From: Verrucomicrobiota bacterium
GTDB taxonomy: Bacteria > Verrucomicrobiota > Verrucomicrobiia > Verrucomicrobiales > Akkermansiaceae
DNA: 64,000 nt
Direction: 5' to 3'
Assembly (NCBI GenBank): GCA_030835305.1
Contig: JAURPJ010000010.1
Location: forward strand, 29,684 to 93,683
Both the position numbers and the translations under genes were made by a program. The notes below the pieces were generated by a model. The model ran no database searches and was not told the origin of the DNA. It saw only the letters and a list, made by a program, of their open reading frames with translations. Shown piece after piece: positions 38,199-47,148 of this stretch (position 1 is the first letter of the stretch; each line of letters begins with the position of its first letter).

Positions 38199-39740
38199 AT
38201 GGCGATTGCACGCGCGCTCCTCTCGGTTTCCGACAAGTCCGGATTAGTTGATTTTGCAAGGTCCCTTCATGAGGGCTATGGCATTGAACTTCTCTCAACA
38301 GGAGGAACGGCCAAAGCCCTCCGCGATTCCGGCCTTCCTGTTATTGATGTTGCTGAATACACCGGTGCTCCCGAACTCTTCGAAGGGCGGGTGAAAACCC
38401 TCCATCCTAAAATCCACGGAGGCTTACTTCAACGACGCGACTCTAACGACCACGTCGCTCAAGGCAAGAAACACGATATCCCGACGATTGATCTAGTTGT
38501 GGTGAATCTATACCCCTTTGAACAAACTGTTTCGAAGGAGGATGTCACCCTGGCTGAAGCGATTGAAAACATCGATATCGGCGGGCCTTCCATGTTGCGC
38601 AGTGCTTCCAAGAATTACTCGTCAGTGACCGTGCTGACAGATCCAGCCGATTACGAGAGGGTTTTGGAAGAAATGGAAGAGCACGATGGGGAGACCACGC
38701 TTCGACTTCGTGAAGAACTGGCGATAAAGGTCTTCCGGCGCACTTCGGCTTATGACGGTGCCATTTCCAACTATCTGGGTCAGTGCGATCAGGGCACGGC
38801 TTGTAGTTTTTCGGTCAATCTTCCGCTCGCGAGTGATCTTAGATATGGCGACAATCCTCACCAAAAATCCCGACTCTACGGTAATTTTGCGGAGTGTTTC
38901 TCACAACTCCAAGGGAAAGAACTAAGCTACACAAACATTCTCGATATCGAGGCGGCCGCAGATCTCATTCTCGACTTCAAACGCTCAACGGTCGGGATTC
39001 TCAAGCACACCAATCCCTGTGGGGTTGGTCAGGATGAGGACCTACGGATTGCCTGGCAAAAGGCATTCGAGACCGATAGAGCAGCTCCGTTTGGAGGAGT
39101 GATTGTTTGCAATCGGCCGATCAACGATGAGCTCGCAAGAGTGATTTCGGGGATTTTTACCGATGTCATCATTGCGCCTGATTACGAGCCCGAGGCTCGC
39201 GCGATTCTCCAAAAGAAGAAAAATCTTCGCCTGATGAAAATGGAACCTGGGTATGAAAAATACCGGAAGGATCCTGTTGTTCGTCCAGCCCCCGGTGGTC
39301 TGATGGTAATGGATAAGGATCACACCGTGATGGGGCTCGAGAATCTAGAGGGTAAGGTTGTCACCAAACGTCCGCCGACCGAAGCTGAAATGACGGCGAT
39401 GAGATTTGGCTGGCGCGTGGTGAAGCACGTTAAATCAAACGCCATCGTCTTTAGCTCGGCAGATCGCACTCTTGGGATTGGGGCAGGGCAGATGAGCAGG
39501 GTAGATTCCTCGCGGATTGCTGTCTGGAAATCTGAGGAGGCCGGGCTCCCTCTTGAGGGTAGTATTATTGCCTCTGATGCTCTTTTCCCATTTGCAGATG
39601 GATTGGATGCAGCCGTCAAGGCCGGCGCTACTGCGTGTATCCAGCCCGGAGGCTCTATTCGGGATGAAGAGGTGATCGCTGCTGCAGATGCCGCCGGCAT
39701 GGCAATGATCTTCACCGGACACCGCCACTTTAAACACTAG
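38199..39740 (+). CDS. purH: bifunctional IMP cyclohydrolase/AICAR formyltransferase
   Basis: 513 residues. The N-terminal MGS-fold IMP cyclohydrolase domain (ALLSVSDKSGLVDFARSL, LSTGGTAKALRDSG, HPKIHGGLL) is followed by the AICAR transformylase domain with GDNPHQKSRLYG (about 210-221), GILKHTNPCGVG and a C-terminal QPGGSIRDEEVIAAAD. It catalyses the last two steps of IMP synthesis. Family length, ATG without Shine-Dalgarno. A small hairpin (ggacc-taat-ggtcc, 38167-38180) lies 18 bp upstream. Confidence 0.96.
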   Translation: MAIARALLSVSDKSGLVDFARSLHEGYGIELLSTGGTAKALRDSGLPVIDVAEYTGAPELFEGRVKTLHPKIHGGLLQRRDSNDHVAQGKKHDIPTIDLVVVNLYPFEQTVSKEDVTLAEAIENIDIGGPSMLRSASKNYSSVTVLTDPADYERVLEEMEEHDGETTLRLREELAIKVFRRTSAYDGAISNYLGQCDQGTACSFSVNLPLASDLRYGDNPHQKSRLYGNFAECFSQLQGKELSYTNILDIEAAADLILDFKRSTVGILKHTNPCGVGQDEDLRIAWQKAFETDRAAPFGGVIVCNRPINDELARVISGIFTDVIIAPDYEPEARAILQKKKNLRLMKMEPGYEKYRKDPVVRPAPGGLMVMDKDHTVMGLENLEGKVVTKRPPTEAEMTAMRFGWRVVKHVKSNAIVFSSADRTLGIGAGQMSRVDSSRIAVWKSEEAGLPLEGSIIASDALFPFADGLDAAVKAGATACIQPGGSIRDEEVIAAADAAGMAMIFTGHRHFKH

Positions 39741-39751
39741 CTTGCAAAATC

Positions 39752-40504
39752 ATGTCGCTGCTTCTTGGAGTCAATATCGATCATGTCGCCACTCTTCGGC
39801 AGGCGCGATATGCCATGAATCCGGATGCTCCTATTCTCGAGCCCTCAATTTTGGAAGCCGCGTTTGAAGCGAAAGAGGGCGGAGCTGATTCAATTACCAT
39901 CCATGTGCGCGAGGATCGCCGGCACATGCAGGATGACGACGGCCGATTGGTCCGGCGGGAGGTTGACCTGCCTCTGAATCTCGAATTGGCAAATACTCCT
40001 GAAATGGTGGCTTTCGCCTGTGATTTAAAACCCGATTTTGCCTGTCTAGTTCCAGAAAAACGGGAGGAAATTACGACCGAAGGGGGCCTAGATGTCGTCG
40101 GCAACCTGGATGCTTTGCGTAAAACAATCTCAGAACTTCAGAGTGCGGGGATTCAAGTCAGTTTGTTCATCGATCCGGATGAGTCTCAAATCAAAGCTGC
40201 TGCAAATCTGGGAGCGGAAATGATCGAACTTCACACTGGGACCTTCGCCCTAACGATTGGGGAAGAGCACGAATCAGAAATCACACGGCTGCAATCAGGA
40301 GCCGAATTTGGAACATCCTTGGGATTGCAAATAAATGCAGGACATGGTATTCACTTAGAGAACATTAAGGGTCTTTTTTCTGTAAAAAACTTAAAAGAGT
40401 TGAATATTGGGCACGCTCTGATTTCGCGCAGTATTTTTATCGGCCTGAGGGCTGCCGTTGCCGAGATGAAAGACGCTATGGCACAGTATCCAATCAATTC
40501 GTGA
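39752..40504 (+). CDS. pdxJ: pyridoxine 5'-phosphate synthase
   Basis: 250-residue TIM barrel that condenses 3-amino-2-oxopropyl phosphate with 1-deoxyxylulose 5-phosphate. The N-terminal LGVNIDHVATLRQAR, IHVREDRRHMQDDD, CLVPEKREE(I)TTEGGLDV and the C-terminal GHGIHLENI with LNIGHALIS are characteristic. It lies 11 bp after purH and one base before acpS, the pdxJ-acpS pair also found in E. coli. Confidence 0.96.
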   Translation: MSLLLGVNIDHVATLRQARYAMNPDAPILEPSILEAAFEAKEGGADSITIHVREDRRHMQDDDGRLVRREVDLPLNLELANTPEMVAFACDLKPDFACLVPEKREEITTEGGLDVVGNLDALRKTISELQSAGIQVSLFIDPDESQIKAAANLGAEMIELHTGTFALTIGEEHESEITRLQSGAEFGTSLGLQINAGHGIHLENIKGLFSVKNLKELNIGHALISRSIFIGLRAAVAEMKDAMAQYPINS

Positions 40505-40505
40505 A

Positions 40506-40883
40506 ATGAACTTGCTTGGGATCGGGATCGATGTTGTTGAGGTGTCCCGAATCCGGTCTTCGATGGACGAGTTTGGACAAAAGTTCCTCGACCGGATCTT
40601 CACCGAGCAGGAACGTAGCTATTGTCAGCGGCAAAAACGGCCGGAATTGCACTACGCAGCGAGGTTTGCAGCAAAGGAAGCAATTTCGAAAGCTTTTGGA
40701 ACTGGAATTGGGAAAGATGTTGGCTGGCTTGACATGGAGATTTTCCGTCGTCCGAGTGGCGAGCCAGAAGTGAGACTAAGCGGAGCGGCTGCGGTCTGCG
40801 CTGATGAACGAGGTGTAACACAGGTCATGGTGAGCCTCACGCATGCAAGAGATTATGCGGCAGCGAATGCGGTCCTTATTTAG
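40506..40883 (+). CDS. acpS: holo-[acyl-carrier-protein] synthase
   Basis: 125 residues. It transfers phosphopantetheine from CoA to ACP. The AcpS motifs are present: GIGIDVVEVSRIR (about 4-16) with the Mg2+-binding Asp, FTEQERSYC, and AARFAAKEAISKAFGTG (about 54-70) with the catalytic Glu/Lys. Coupled to pdxJ (spacing one base). No known gene follows for about 200 bp. Confidence 0.95.
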   Translation: MNLLGIGIDVVEVSRIRSSMDEFGQKFLDRIFTEQERSYCQRQKRPELHYAARFAAKEAISKAFGTGIGKDVGWLDMEIFRRPSGEPEVRLSGAAAVCADERGVTQVMVSLTHARDYAAANAVLI

Positions 40884-40904
40884 GATGGGCCGGAAGCTGG
40901 ATGA

Positions 40905-40926
40905 AGCGCTGCCGGATATCAGCGCT
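40905..40926 (+). terminator. hairpin after acpS
   Basis: agcgctg (40905-40911) pairs with cagcgct (40920-40926) around an 8-nt loop, 22 nt after the acpS stop. No T run follows, so termination is uncertain. Confidence 0.35.
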
Positions 40927-41097
40927 CCATAAAACTACGCATTACATATATTGTGAGAAGTTATCACAGTTTAGCTTTTTCAAGAAATGGTGCGACTCAT
41001 CCGAGTTTCTCTCATAGCGAGCTTTTTTGAGGTAACCGCGGGCCGATTGAAGCAGATCAACCTTTTACGATAAGAAGACTTACGTCAGACTGTCGCC

Positions 41098-42489
41098 GTG
41101 GCCAAGGAACTGTCAAAAATTCTCGAAAAGGCGGAGGAGGCGATCGCCAAGCGAGATCATTCCCGTGTTCGTGACCTTTGCTGTGATTTACACCATGCCG
41201 ACCTTGCCGAGATTTTCGAAGATGTGGATCAAGACGGTCGAACGTTTTTGACGGAAGCTCTCGGTGCGAAAAATTTTTCGGAAGTTCTTGCGGAGCTTCC
41301 TGACACACTTGTCGAGGAAACCCTCAACTCCTTCGCCCCCGATGAGCAGCGCGAGATTCTGGATTCTTTGCCGGATGATGACCGCGTCGACATTCTTCAA
41401 GATGTCAGCGATTCAAAACGTCGTGATTTCCTGGAGCTTCTTGATGAAGAGAAGCAGCAAGATACCCGCACCCTTCTTCGCTACAACGAGGAAACGGCTG
41501 GCGGCCGCATGACCACTCATATCGGTAAAATTCGTGAGCACATGACTGTCAAGGATGCCATTGAGCATCTTCGTAAAGACCTTGAATCAACGGTGACTCT
41601 GGCTCGGATTTTAGTGGTTGATGACGAGGATAAGTTGGTGGGAAAAATTCGCCTTCGGGATCTCGCGTTCAATGCATGGGGCGTTTCTGTTCAGTCACTT
41701 GTGCAGGATATCGACCATTCGATTTTAGCCACTGCTGATCAGGAGGAGGCTGCTCAAATGATCTCTCGATACGATATGCTGATCCTTCCGGTGGTCGATG
41801 AATCGAACCGCTTACTAGGTGTAATTACCGCTGACGATGCTTTCGAGATTCTTGAGGAGGAATCCACCGAGGATATTGAAAAAGGTGCCGGCATCGCTGG
41901 TGATCAATCTGAACAAACGTATCTCAATACATCGGTCGGGTCTCACTTTAGGAGGCGGTGCGGCTGGCTTGTCATCCTCGCTTTTCTCGCGATTTTATCG
42001 GGTTTCGTCATGATGCGTTTCGAGCACACTCTGACTGAGGTTTATCTTTTATCGCTTTTCCTTCCCATGGTTGTTGCAGCTGGTGGAAATACCGGAGGAC
42101 AAGCTTCCACGATGGTGATCCGGGCGATGGCTCTTGGGGAATTGGATCCCAAGGACACCACGAAGGTCGCTTGGAAAGAATTTCGCCTGGGTCTGTTACT
42201 GGGTAGTCTTTTGGCTATCCTCATTGGTTTTTTTGCTGTTTTCGCCTCGCCCGCCCTGCAATTCACTCTTCCGAACGGGATTAACTTCGCACAATTCGGT
42301 TTCACGGTGGCGATTGCACTTGGTGCACAAGTCGCGACCTCAACTCTCATTGGTGCTCTATTGCCCATCGGCGCTCGTGCCATAAAGATGGATCCCGCGG
42401 TGATTGCAGCCCCTGCCATCACAACAATTGTCGATGTTTCAGGAATGGTGATTTATTTCACCGTCGCGCGCAGTATTCTAGGAGTATGA
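41098..42489 (+). CDS. mgtE: MgtE-family magnesium transporter
   Basis: 463 residues from a GTG start. An N-terminal MgtE_N helical superhelix (about 1-130) is followed by two CBS repeats (about 140-265, IGKIREHMTVKDAIEHL and TADQEEAAQMISRYDMLILPVVDE), a plug helix, and five TM helices with the pore signature PMVVAAGGNTGGQASTMVIR (about 322-341) and DPAVIAAPAITTIVDVSGMV near the end. CBS domains sense Mg2+ and gate the channel. It overlaps the next gene by 4 bp. No Mg2+ riboswitch was recognised upstream. Confidence 0.95.
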   Translation: MAKELSKILEKAEEAIAKRDHSRVRDLCCDLHHADLAEIFEDVDQDGRTFLTEALGAKNFSEVLAELPDTLVEETLNSFAPDEQREILDSLPDDDRVDILQDVSDSKRRDFLELLDEEKQQDTRTLLRYNEETAGGRMTTHIGKIREHMTVKDAIEHLRKDLESTVTLARILVVDDEDKLVGKIRLRDLAFNAWGVSVQSLVQDIDHSILATADQEEAAQMISRYDMLILPVVDESNRLLGVITADDAFEILEEESTEDIEKGAGIAGDQSEQTYLNTSVGSHFRRRCGWLVILAFLAILSGFVMMRFEHTLTEVYLLSLFLPMVVAAGGNTGGQASTMVIRAMALGELDPKDTTKVAWKEFRLGLLLGSLLAILIGFFAVFASPALQFTLPNGINFAQFGFTVAIALGAQVATSTLIGALLPIGARAIKMDPAVIAAPAITTIVDVSGMVIYFTVARSILGV

Positions 42490-43496
42490 GATTTCCAATC
42501 ATCCTCGCAACACTGACATCGGTGGTCTTCGCTCACGAGGGCCATAATCACAACCCGGCTGCGGTCGAAATGAACAAGGCGGCTAAGGTCTTTCTCGCCA
42601 GTCTGGACGAGACTCAGCGCAAAGCCGCTTCCTTCGACTTTAAAAACAAAGAACGCGAAAACTGGCACTTCGTTCCCATGGACCGCGAAGGAGTTCGGTT
42701 TGATGCGCTCAAGCCACACCAGCAACACCTTGCTTTTGGTCTGCTGGGAACAGGCCTGACGCAAAAAGGTCTTTTGACCGCTACGCAAATTATGACCCTC
42801 GAGGAAATTCTACGCAGTCGTGGCGGGGATCCCAAGGTTCGCAATACCGAGAAATATAACATCGCAATTTTTGGAACTCCCTCCTCGACCAAACCATGGG
42901 GCTGGCGTTTCGAGGGACACCATCTCTCACTCAACTTTTCTCTTCTAGGCGACAAGGTCATCGGTTTACCGGCCTTTTATGGCACCAACCCGGCTGAATT
43001 AAAAAAGGGTCCCTTGAAGGGAATGCGCCCACTTGGAGCAATCGAGGATGCCGGTCGTCAGCTGACCCTTGATTTGATCAAAGCCGGAATGTCTCCGGTC
43101 TTCTCCGAGAAAGCACCCAAGGAAATCCTAACTGCACAGGATAGCAATGCCAAGGCACAGAAAGTCCAAGGGGCGACTTCAGACAAGATGAAAGGCGTAC
43201 ACATAAAGCAGCTATTGGCGATTGTTGCGCAAGTCGCCTCCATGCAACGAAGCGAGGTAACCAATGACGCTTTGCGAAAAATCAACACTACTCAACGGAA
43301 GAAGCTGCACTTTGCCTGGGCTGGTTCCCTGGAAAGAAACGGACCTCATTACTTCCGGATCCAAGGCGCCGATTTTATCATCGAATACGCCAATACCCAG
43401 AATGACGCAAATCACGCACACCTTGTCTGGCGTGATCTTTTGAATGACTTTGCCCGCAACTCTCTGAAGGAGCATTACGCGGAGGATCACGAGTAG
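42486..43496 (+). CDS. secreted DUF3500 protein
   Basis: 336 residues. A signal peptide (1-16, MRFPIILATLTSVVFA) exposes a mature N-terminus starting HEGHNH (17-22), a possible metal-binding histidine cluster. DUF3500 features follow: AFGLLGTGLTQKGLLTATQI, FGTPSSTKPWGWRFEGHHLSLNF and GTNPAELKKGPLKGMRPL. The ATG overlaps the mgtE stop (ATGA), so the two are translationally coupled. DUF3500 has no assigned biochemistry. A periplasmic role related to metal supply is an inference from the coupling and the histidines. Confidence 0.82.
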   Translation: MRFPIILATLTSVVFAHEGHNHNPAAVEMNKAAKVFLASLDETQRKAASFDFKNKERENWHFVPMDREGVRFDALKPHQQHLAFGLLGTGLTQKGLLTATQIMTLEEILRSRGGDPKVRNTEKYNIAIFGTPSSTKPWGWRFEGHHLSLNFSLLGDKVIGLPAFYGTNPAELKKGPLKGMRPLGAIEDAGRQLTLDLIKAGMSPVFSEKAPKEILTAQDSNAKAQKVQGATSDKMKGVHIKQLLAIVAQVASMQRSEVTNDALRKINTTQRKKLHFAWAGSLERNGPHYFRIQGADFIIEYANTQNDANHAHLVWRDLLNDFARNSLKEHYAEDHE

Positions 43497-43575
43497 GATT
43501 TCTTTCCAATCCTTTCGAAGAAAAAAAATCGGAGGGGTCACCGTTCGGTTTTTTCGTGGGCGCTGTGATGTTCGA

Positions 43576-43704
43576 TTAGAAAGCTGGCTGGACAAGGGAC
43601 TTTGGGGTCTTCTCCTTCTCGCGGAGTGCTTTTCGCATCTTATTGATTGCGGCGTTTTGCAACTGACGAATCCGCTCGGTCACTTCGTCCCTGCCGCGTT
43701 GTCT
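43576..43704 (-). pseudogene. C-terminal remnant of a sigma-70 family factor
   Basis: A 42-codon open frame without a start. Its translation, DEVTERIRQLQNAAINKM then RKALREKEK, matches the recognition-helix end of sigma region 4.2 (the 'TRERIRQIEAKALRKLR' type) and ends at a stop. An in-frame TAA (43705-43707) immediately precedes it, so the rest of the gene is missing. It lies 55 bp from the 3' end of tRNA-Ser, suggesting a deletion or integration event at the tRNA. Confidence 0.5.
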
Positions 43705-43759
43705 TTACGTGGCTACTGGCCCTTGATAAGGAATCACTTTGGTAGGTGCTCCTACTAGA

Positions 43760-43849
43760 TGGCGGACAGAGAGGGATTCGAACCCTCGGAGACATTGCTG
43801 CCTCACACGCTTTCCAAGCGTGCGCATTCGACCACTCTGCCATCTGTCC
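43760..43849 (-). tRNA. tRNA-Ser (anticodon GGA)
   Basis: 90 nt with encoded CCA. The acceptor stem ggacaga/tctgtcc, the long class II variable arm and the anticodon stem cacgc/gcgtg around ttGGAaa all fit. It reads UCC and UCU. Confidence 0.94.
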
Positions 43850-43940
43850 GATTAAAAATTCACCCCTTTTGGTCGGGGCGGGCGGAAGCTACCCCGTTGA
43901 TACGAGAGTGGCAATACTGAAATGTGATTTCTTCTCAGTC

Positions 43941-44471
43941 TTAGTTTCCCGGGCGGATGGCAGCCTCGGATGTCATATCGGATCCAAGCATCTCGAGAAC
44001 GGTCTTGAAGCGATCCAGATTTGCATCGTCTGCAAGACAAAGGTCTTCATGGCTCTTCAAAACGTGAGCCTCCTTGTCTCCTCCGGTTTTTTTATCCAAA
44101 CGGACAAGATCCGCGCGGGCCTCCTCCATCCTCCCGATCCACGGGCCTTCCGAAGGCTCGATACTCATAAGATGATGGAGTCCAAGTTCCTTAAGTGACG
44201 CACGCGTCTTTCCGGTGGTGCCGATAATTGAAATTTGGCCCTTTTTGTTTTTACGAAATCCGATTCCCAGCCCAGCCAGCATTCCCATAAAGGTAGAATC
44301 CATTCCGGGGCAAGCCTCGAGGTCGATGACAAAATCGCTTACCCCCTCTTCCATCGAGGCTTCAACAAAGGCCTTGATTACCGGACTTTCAAGAAAAGTC
44401 CCCCGCCCCTGAGGTCTGATCCAAACGTGGGACTCGAAGAGCTTTGTGAAAATTGGAGAAGGTTCTTTCAT
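43941..44471 (-). CDS. STAS-domain protein (anti-sigma-factor antagonist-like)
   Basis: 176 residues. The STAS core is in the first 110 residues: a beta strand, then DFVIDLEACPGMDSTFMGMLAGLG (about 45-68), with the phosphorylatable serine expected in DSTF, and GIGFRKNKKGQISIIGTTG. STAS proteins bind anti-sigma kinases in partner-switching. No kinase or phosphatase gene is adjacent, so partners are elsewhere. A C-terminal tail (about 110-176) is unassigned. ATG start; lies downstream of menA on the same strand with a 31-bp gap. Confidence 0.8.
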   Translation of the reverse strand: MKEPSPIFTKLFESHVWIRPQGRGTFLESPVIKAFVEASMEEGVSDFVIDLEACPGMDSTFMGMLAGLGIGFRKNKKGQISIIGTTGKTRASLKELGLHHLMSIEPSEGPWIGRMEEARADLVRLDKKTGGDKEAHVLKSHEDLCLADDANLDRFKTVLEMLGSDMTSEAAIRPGN

Positions 44472-44502
44472 TGGGACTAATGGAAGATACCCCTCGACCA
44501 GC

Positions 44503-45375
44503 CTACGTCAATACCAGGCAGAAGTGTTGTGCACTTACAAACAAAATCAGGTGAAGTGCCGAAAGCCCAAGTAGACTGGAACGCACTCCGTCTGGTTTCA
44601 GAAGAAGCCATTCCAGAAAAAGAAACGTAGCCCCAAGGGTAAAGGAAAGGGCAAACCAGCTCCACGAATCTGGGAAAACGAGGACAAGGAACGAAGGCAG
44701 GATGGTCAAAAGGTAGATCAAAAAAGCCACCGGTTTTCGCCCCAACCTGACAACTAGGGTTCGTTTATTGGCGACCTTATCTTCCTCCAAATCCCGATAA
44801 TTGTTTACCGCAATGAGAACAGCCGAAAGACATCCGATTTGCAGGCCGAGGACCCAGCCTTGCCAGGGCCAGAGGCCGGTTTGTATAAAGATGGTTCCCA
44901 TCACCGCGATGAAACCAAAAAACAGGATGACAAAGATCTCTCCCAGCCCGCAGTAAGCCAAAGGAACCGGTCCTCCGGTGTAACCATAGCTCAAATAGAG
45001 AGATGGGATCCCTATTGCGACAATCGGCCAGCCACGTGCGTCCGCGAGAAGGGACCCACATACCAAAGCTTGCAATAGCATGAATGACGCACCCGCATAC
45101 ATTGCCTTTGGACTAAGAAGTCCGCTGGCAGTTGCGCGAGTCGGTCCTGCTCTTTCGATGGTGTCGGCCCCCTTCAGCGCATCAATGACGTCATTGAAGA
45201 AATTTGTTGCGATCTGAATGAAGATGGCCCCCATGATTGTCACCACAGCAAGGCGATAGGAAATATCAAACCCGAGCGCAGCCGTCATAAGGCACCCTGA
45301 CCACACCGGCACGATCGCAGCTGGAAGGGTTTTGGGTCTTGCCGCCAACAGCCAGGCTTTCCACGCCGAAATCAT
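44503..45375 (-). CDS. menA: 1,4-dihydroxy-2-naphthoate octaprenyltransferase
   Basis: 290 residues with about nine TM helices. It attaches the polyprenyl chain in menaquinone synthesis. The UbiA-superfamily first Asp motif is NFFNDVIDALKGAD (about 66-79), the second NNYRDLEEDKVANKRTL (about 180-196). The ATG at 45375 was chosen because it lies 11 bp after menB's stop and starts at the first conserved helix (MISAWKAWLLAARPKTLP); the frame is open to 45465 inside menB. Inner membrane. Confidence 0.93.
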   Translation of the reverse strand: MISAWKAWLLAARPKTLPAAIVPVWSGCLMTAALGFDISYRLAVVTIMGAIFIQIATNFFNDVIDALKGADTIERAGPTRATASGLLSPKAMYAGASFMLLQALVCGSLLADARGWPIVAIGIPSLYLSYGYTGGPVPLAYCGLGEIFVILFFGFIAVMGTIFIQTGLWPWQGWVLGLQIGCLSAVLIAVNNYRDLEEDKVANKRTLVVRLGRKPVAFLIYLLTILPSFLVLVFPDSWSWFALSFTLGATFLFLEWLLLKPDGVRSSLLGLSALHLILFVSAQHFCLVLT

Positions 45376-45385
45376 TACGATGATC

Positions 45386-46201
45386 CTAAGGCACCCGAGG
45401 AAACTTTGAAAAGTCAGGTTTCCGCTTTTCGACAAAAGCCTGTTTTCCTTCCTTGGCCTCTTCACTCATGTAATAAAGCAAGGTTGCATTGCCCGCGAGG
45501 TCCAACAAACCCATCTGGCCATCGCAATCTGCGTTGAGAGCTGATTTCAGGCAACGGAGAGCCAAGGGAGAGTGATCGAGCATCTCACGGCACCATTTGA
45601 CGGTTTCGTTTTCAAGATCAGCGAGAGGGACAACAGTATTGACCAGGCCCATTTCGAGGGCTTGGGTGGCGTCGTATTGGCGACAGAGATACCAAATCTC
45701 CCTGGCCTTCTTTTGCCCTACAATACGCGCCAGATAACTTGACCCCAAGCCACCGTCAAAAGATCCAACTTTGGGCCCAGTTTGCCCAAATCTGGCATTG
45801 TCAGCCGCAATCGTCAAATCGCACACGATGTGCAAAACGTGCCCACCTCCGATAGCATATCCGGCCACCATGGCGACAACCGGTTTGGGCAGCCCACGAA
45901 TTTTCTTCTGCAAATCGAGCACGTTGAGGCGAGGGACTCCGTCGTCCCCCACATAGCCAGCGTGACCTCTCACCTTTTGGTCGCCGCCGGAACAAAAGGC
46001 CTTCCCTCCCTCACCGGTGAGAATAATCACTCCCACCCCATCATCCTGGTGGGCGAGTTCAAAGGCCGAAAGCAATTCCTTGACTGTCAGAGGGCGGAAG
46101 GCATTGCGAACCTCGGGACGATTAATGGTGATTTTGGAGATCGCTCCATCTTCACTCTTTTCATAGCGAATATCCTCGTAGTCAGCGGCTGATTTCCACA
46201 T
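45386..46201 (-). CDS. menB: 1,4-dihydroxy-2-naphthoyl-CoA synthase
   Basis: 271-residue crotonase-family enzyme that cyclises o-succinylbenzoyl-CoA. The oxyanion motifs are [11 protein letters not shown] (about 68-78) and [19 protein letters not shown] (about 113-131). The MenB-specific [20 protein letters not shown] (about 140-159) contains the catalytic Asp, and the C-terminus is [19 protein letters not shown], as in MenB. Together with menA it shows that this organism makes menaquinone. Confidence 0.96.
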   Translation of the reverse strand: MWKSAADYEDIRYEKSEDGAISKITINRPEVRNAFRPLTVKELLSAFELAHQDDGVGVIILTGEGGKAFCSGGDQKVRGHAGYVGDDGVPRLNVLDLQKKIRGLPKPVVAMVAGYAIGGGHVLHIVCDLTIAADNARFGQTGPKVGSFDGGLGSSYLARIVGQKKAREIWYLCRQYDATQALEMGLVNTVVPLADLENETVKWCREMLDHSPLALRCLKSALNADCDGQMGLLDLAGNATLLYYMSEEAKEGKQAFVEKRKPDFSKFPRVP

Positions 46202-46239
46202 GTCTGATCATCGTGCCGGGATGTGCTCGACGCAATGCT

Positions 46240-47064
46240 CTAATTTAACTTATCGCCACACTTGCGGCAAAATTTCGCGTCGGGCAGATGGCCATGGGCT
46301 CCACACCCCGGGCAGGCACCGCTCGTTGGATCCCCAAAATGGCTCTTCAAGAGCTCCGAGGTCACGATTCCTGTCGGGACCGCAATGATGGCGTAACCGG
46401 TCAGCACATAGACGGCGGTCAGCATTTTCCCTATCGTGGTAATCGCGACCATATCCCCATAGCCCACAGTCGTGATCGAAACGATGGCGTAGTAGATGCT
46501 AATTGGAATATTGGTGAAGTGGGTCCCTTCCTCTCCCGACTCCACCAGATACATCAGAGTGCCGGCGAGCACGGAAAAGAGGAAGACGGTGAAGAAGAAT
46601 ACAAAAATCTTAGCCCGGCTGTGTATCAACCCGCGCATAATGGTTTCCCCACCCCTAACATGGCTCACCATCTTCAAAACACGAAACATCCGCAGGAGCC
46701 TGAGGATTCGAATCACCATCAGTGAGTGCGCTCCTGGCAGCAAGATTGCAAGATAGGTAGGTAAACATGAGAGCAGATCGACGATTCCGTAAAAACTCGT
46801 GACATAGCGAAAAGGCCTTCTAACGAGAGCGATTCGTAAAATATATTCTGCCGTGAAAAGAATGGTAAATCCCCATTCGGCAAGTTTGAGAATTTGGCCA
46901 TATTCCTCCCGGATGCTGTCAACACTTTCGAGCGAGACCGCAAGAACACTCAGGACGATGGCCCAGAGCAAAATGACATCAAAGGATTTCCCGAGCGGAG
47001 TCTCAGCCTCAAAAACAATTCGCCATAAGCGTTCCTTGAGACTTTCGGGCTTTTTCTCTTCCAC
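46240..47064 (-). CDS. voltage-gated-like potassium channel with C-terminal zinc ribbon
   Basis: 274 residues from GTG 47064 (the frame is open to 47553, but that overlaps the divergent gene). Six TM helices; S4 contains RILRLLRMFRVLKMV with regularly spaced arginines. The pore carries the K+ selectivity filter TTVGYGD (about 196). The C-terminal cytoplasmic tail ends in a zinc-ribbon-like segment with CPGCG and CRKCG. Inner membrane; similar tails occur on bacterial K+ channels. Lies upstream of menB on the same strand. Confidence 0.88.
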   Translation of the reverse strand: MEEKKPESLKERLWRIVFEAETPLGKSFDVILLWAIVLSVLAVSLESVDSIREEYGQILKLAEWGFTILFTAEYILRIALVRRPFRYVTSFYGIVDLLSCLPTYLAILLPGAHSLMVIRILRLLRMFRVLKMVSHVRGGETIMRGLIHSRAKIFVFFFTVFLFSVLAGTLMYLVESGEEGTHFTNIPISIYYAIVSITTVGYGDMVAITTIGKMLTAVYVLTGYAIIAVPTGIVTSELLKSHFGDPTSGACPGCGAHGHLPDAKFCRKCGDKLN

Positions 47065-47148
47065 GCCGCCGAGTCTAAATGTTTCCTCCCGCCAGTGCCA
47101 GAAGAGTCTTATCGCTAAGAATTGATCTTCTGGATACGTTTTTGACTC

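Noticed and set aside
40884..41097. Possible Mg2+ riboswitch before mgtE
   Set aside because: No recognisable ykoK/mgtA fold; only a plain hairpin near the acpS end.
43640..43843. Minus-strand frame across the tRNA-Ser
   Set aside because: It runs through the tRNA gene and is not protein-like; the tRNA explains the sequence.
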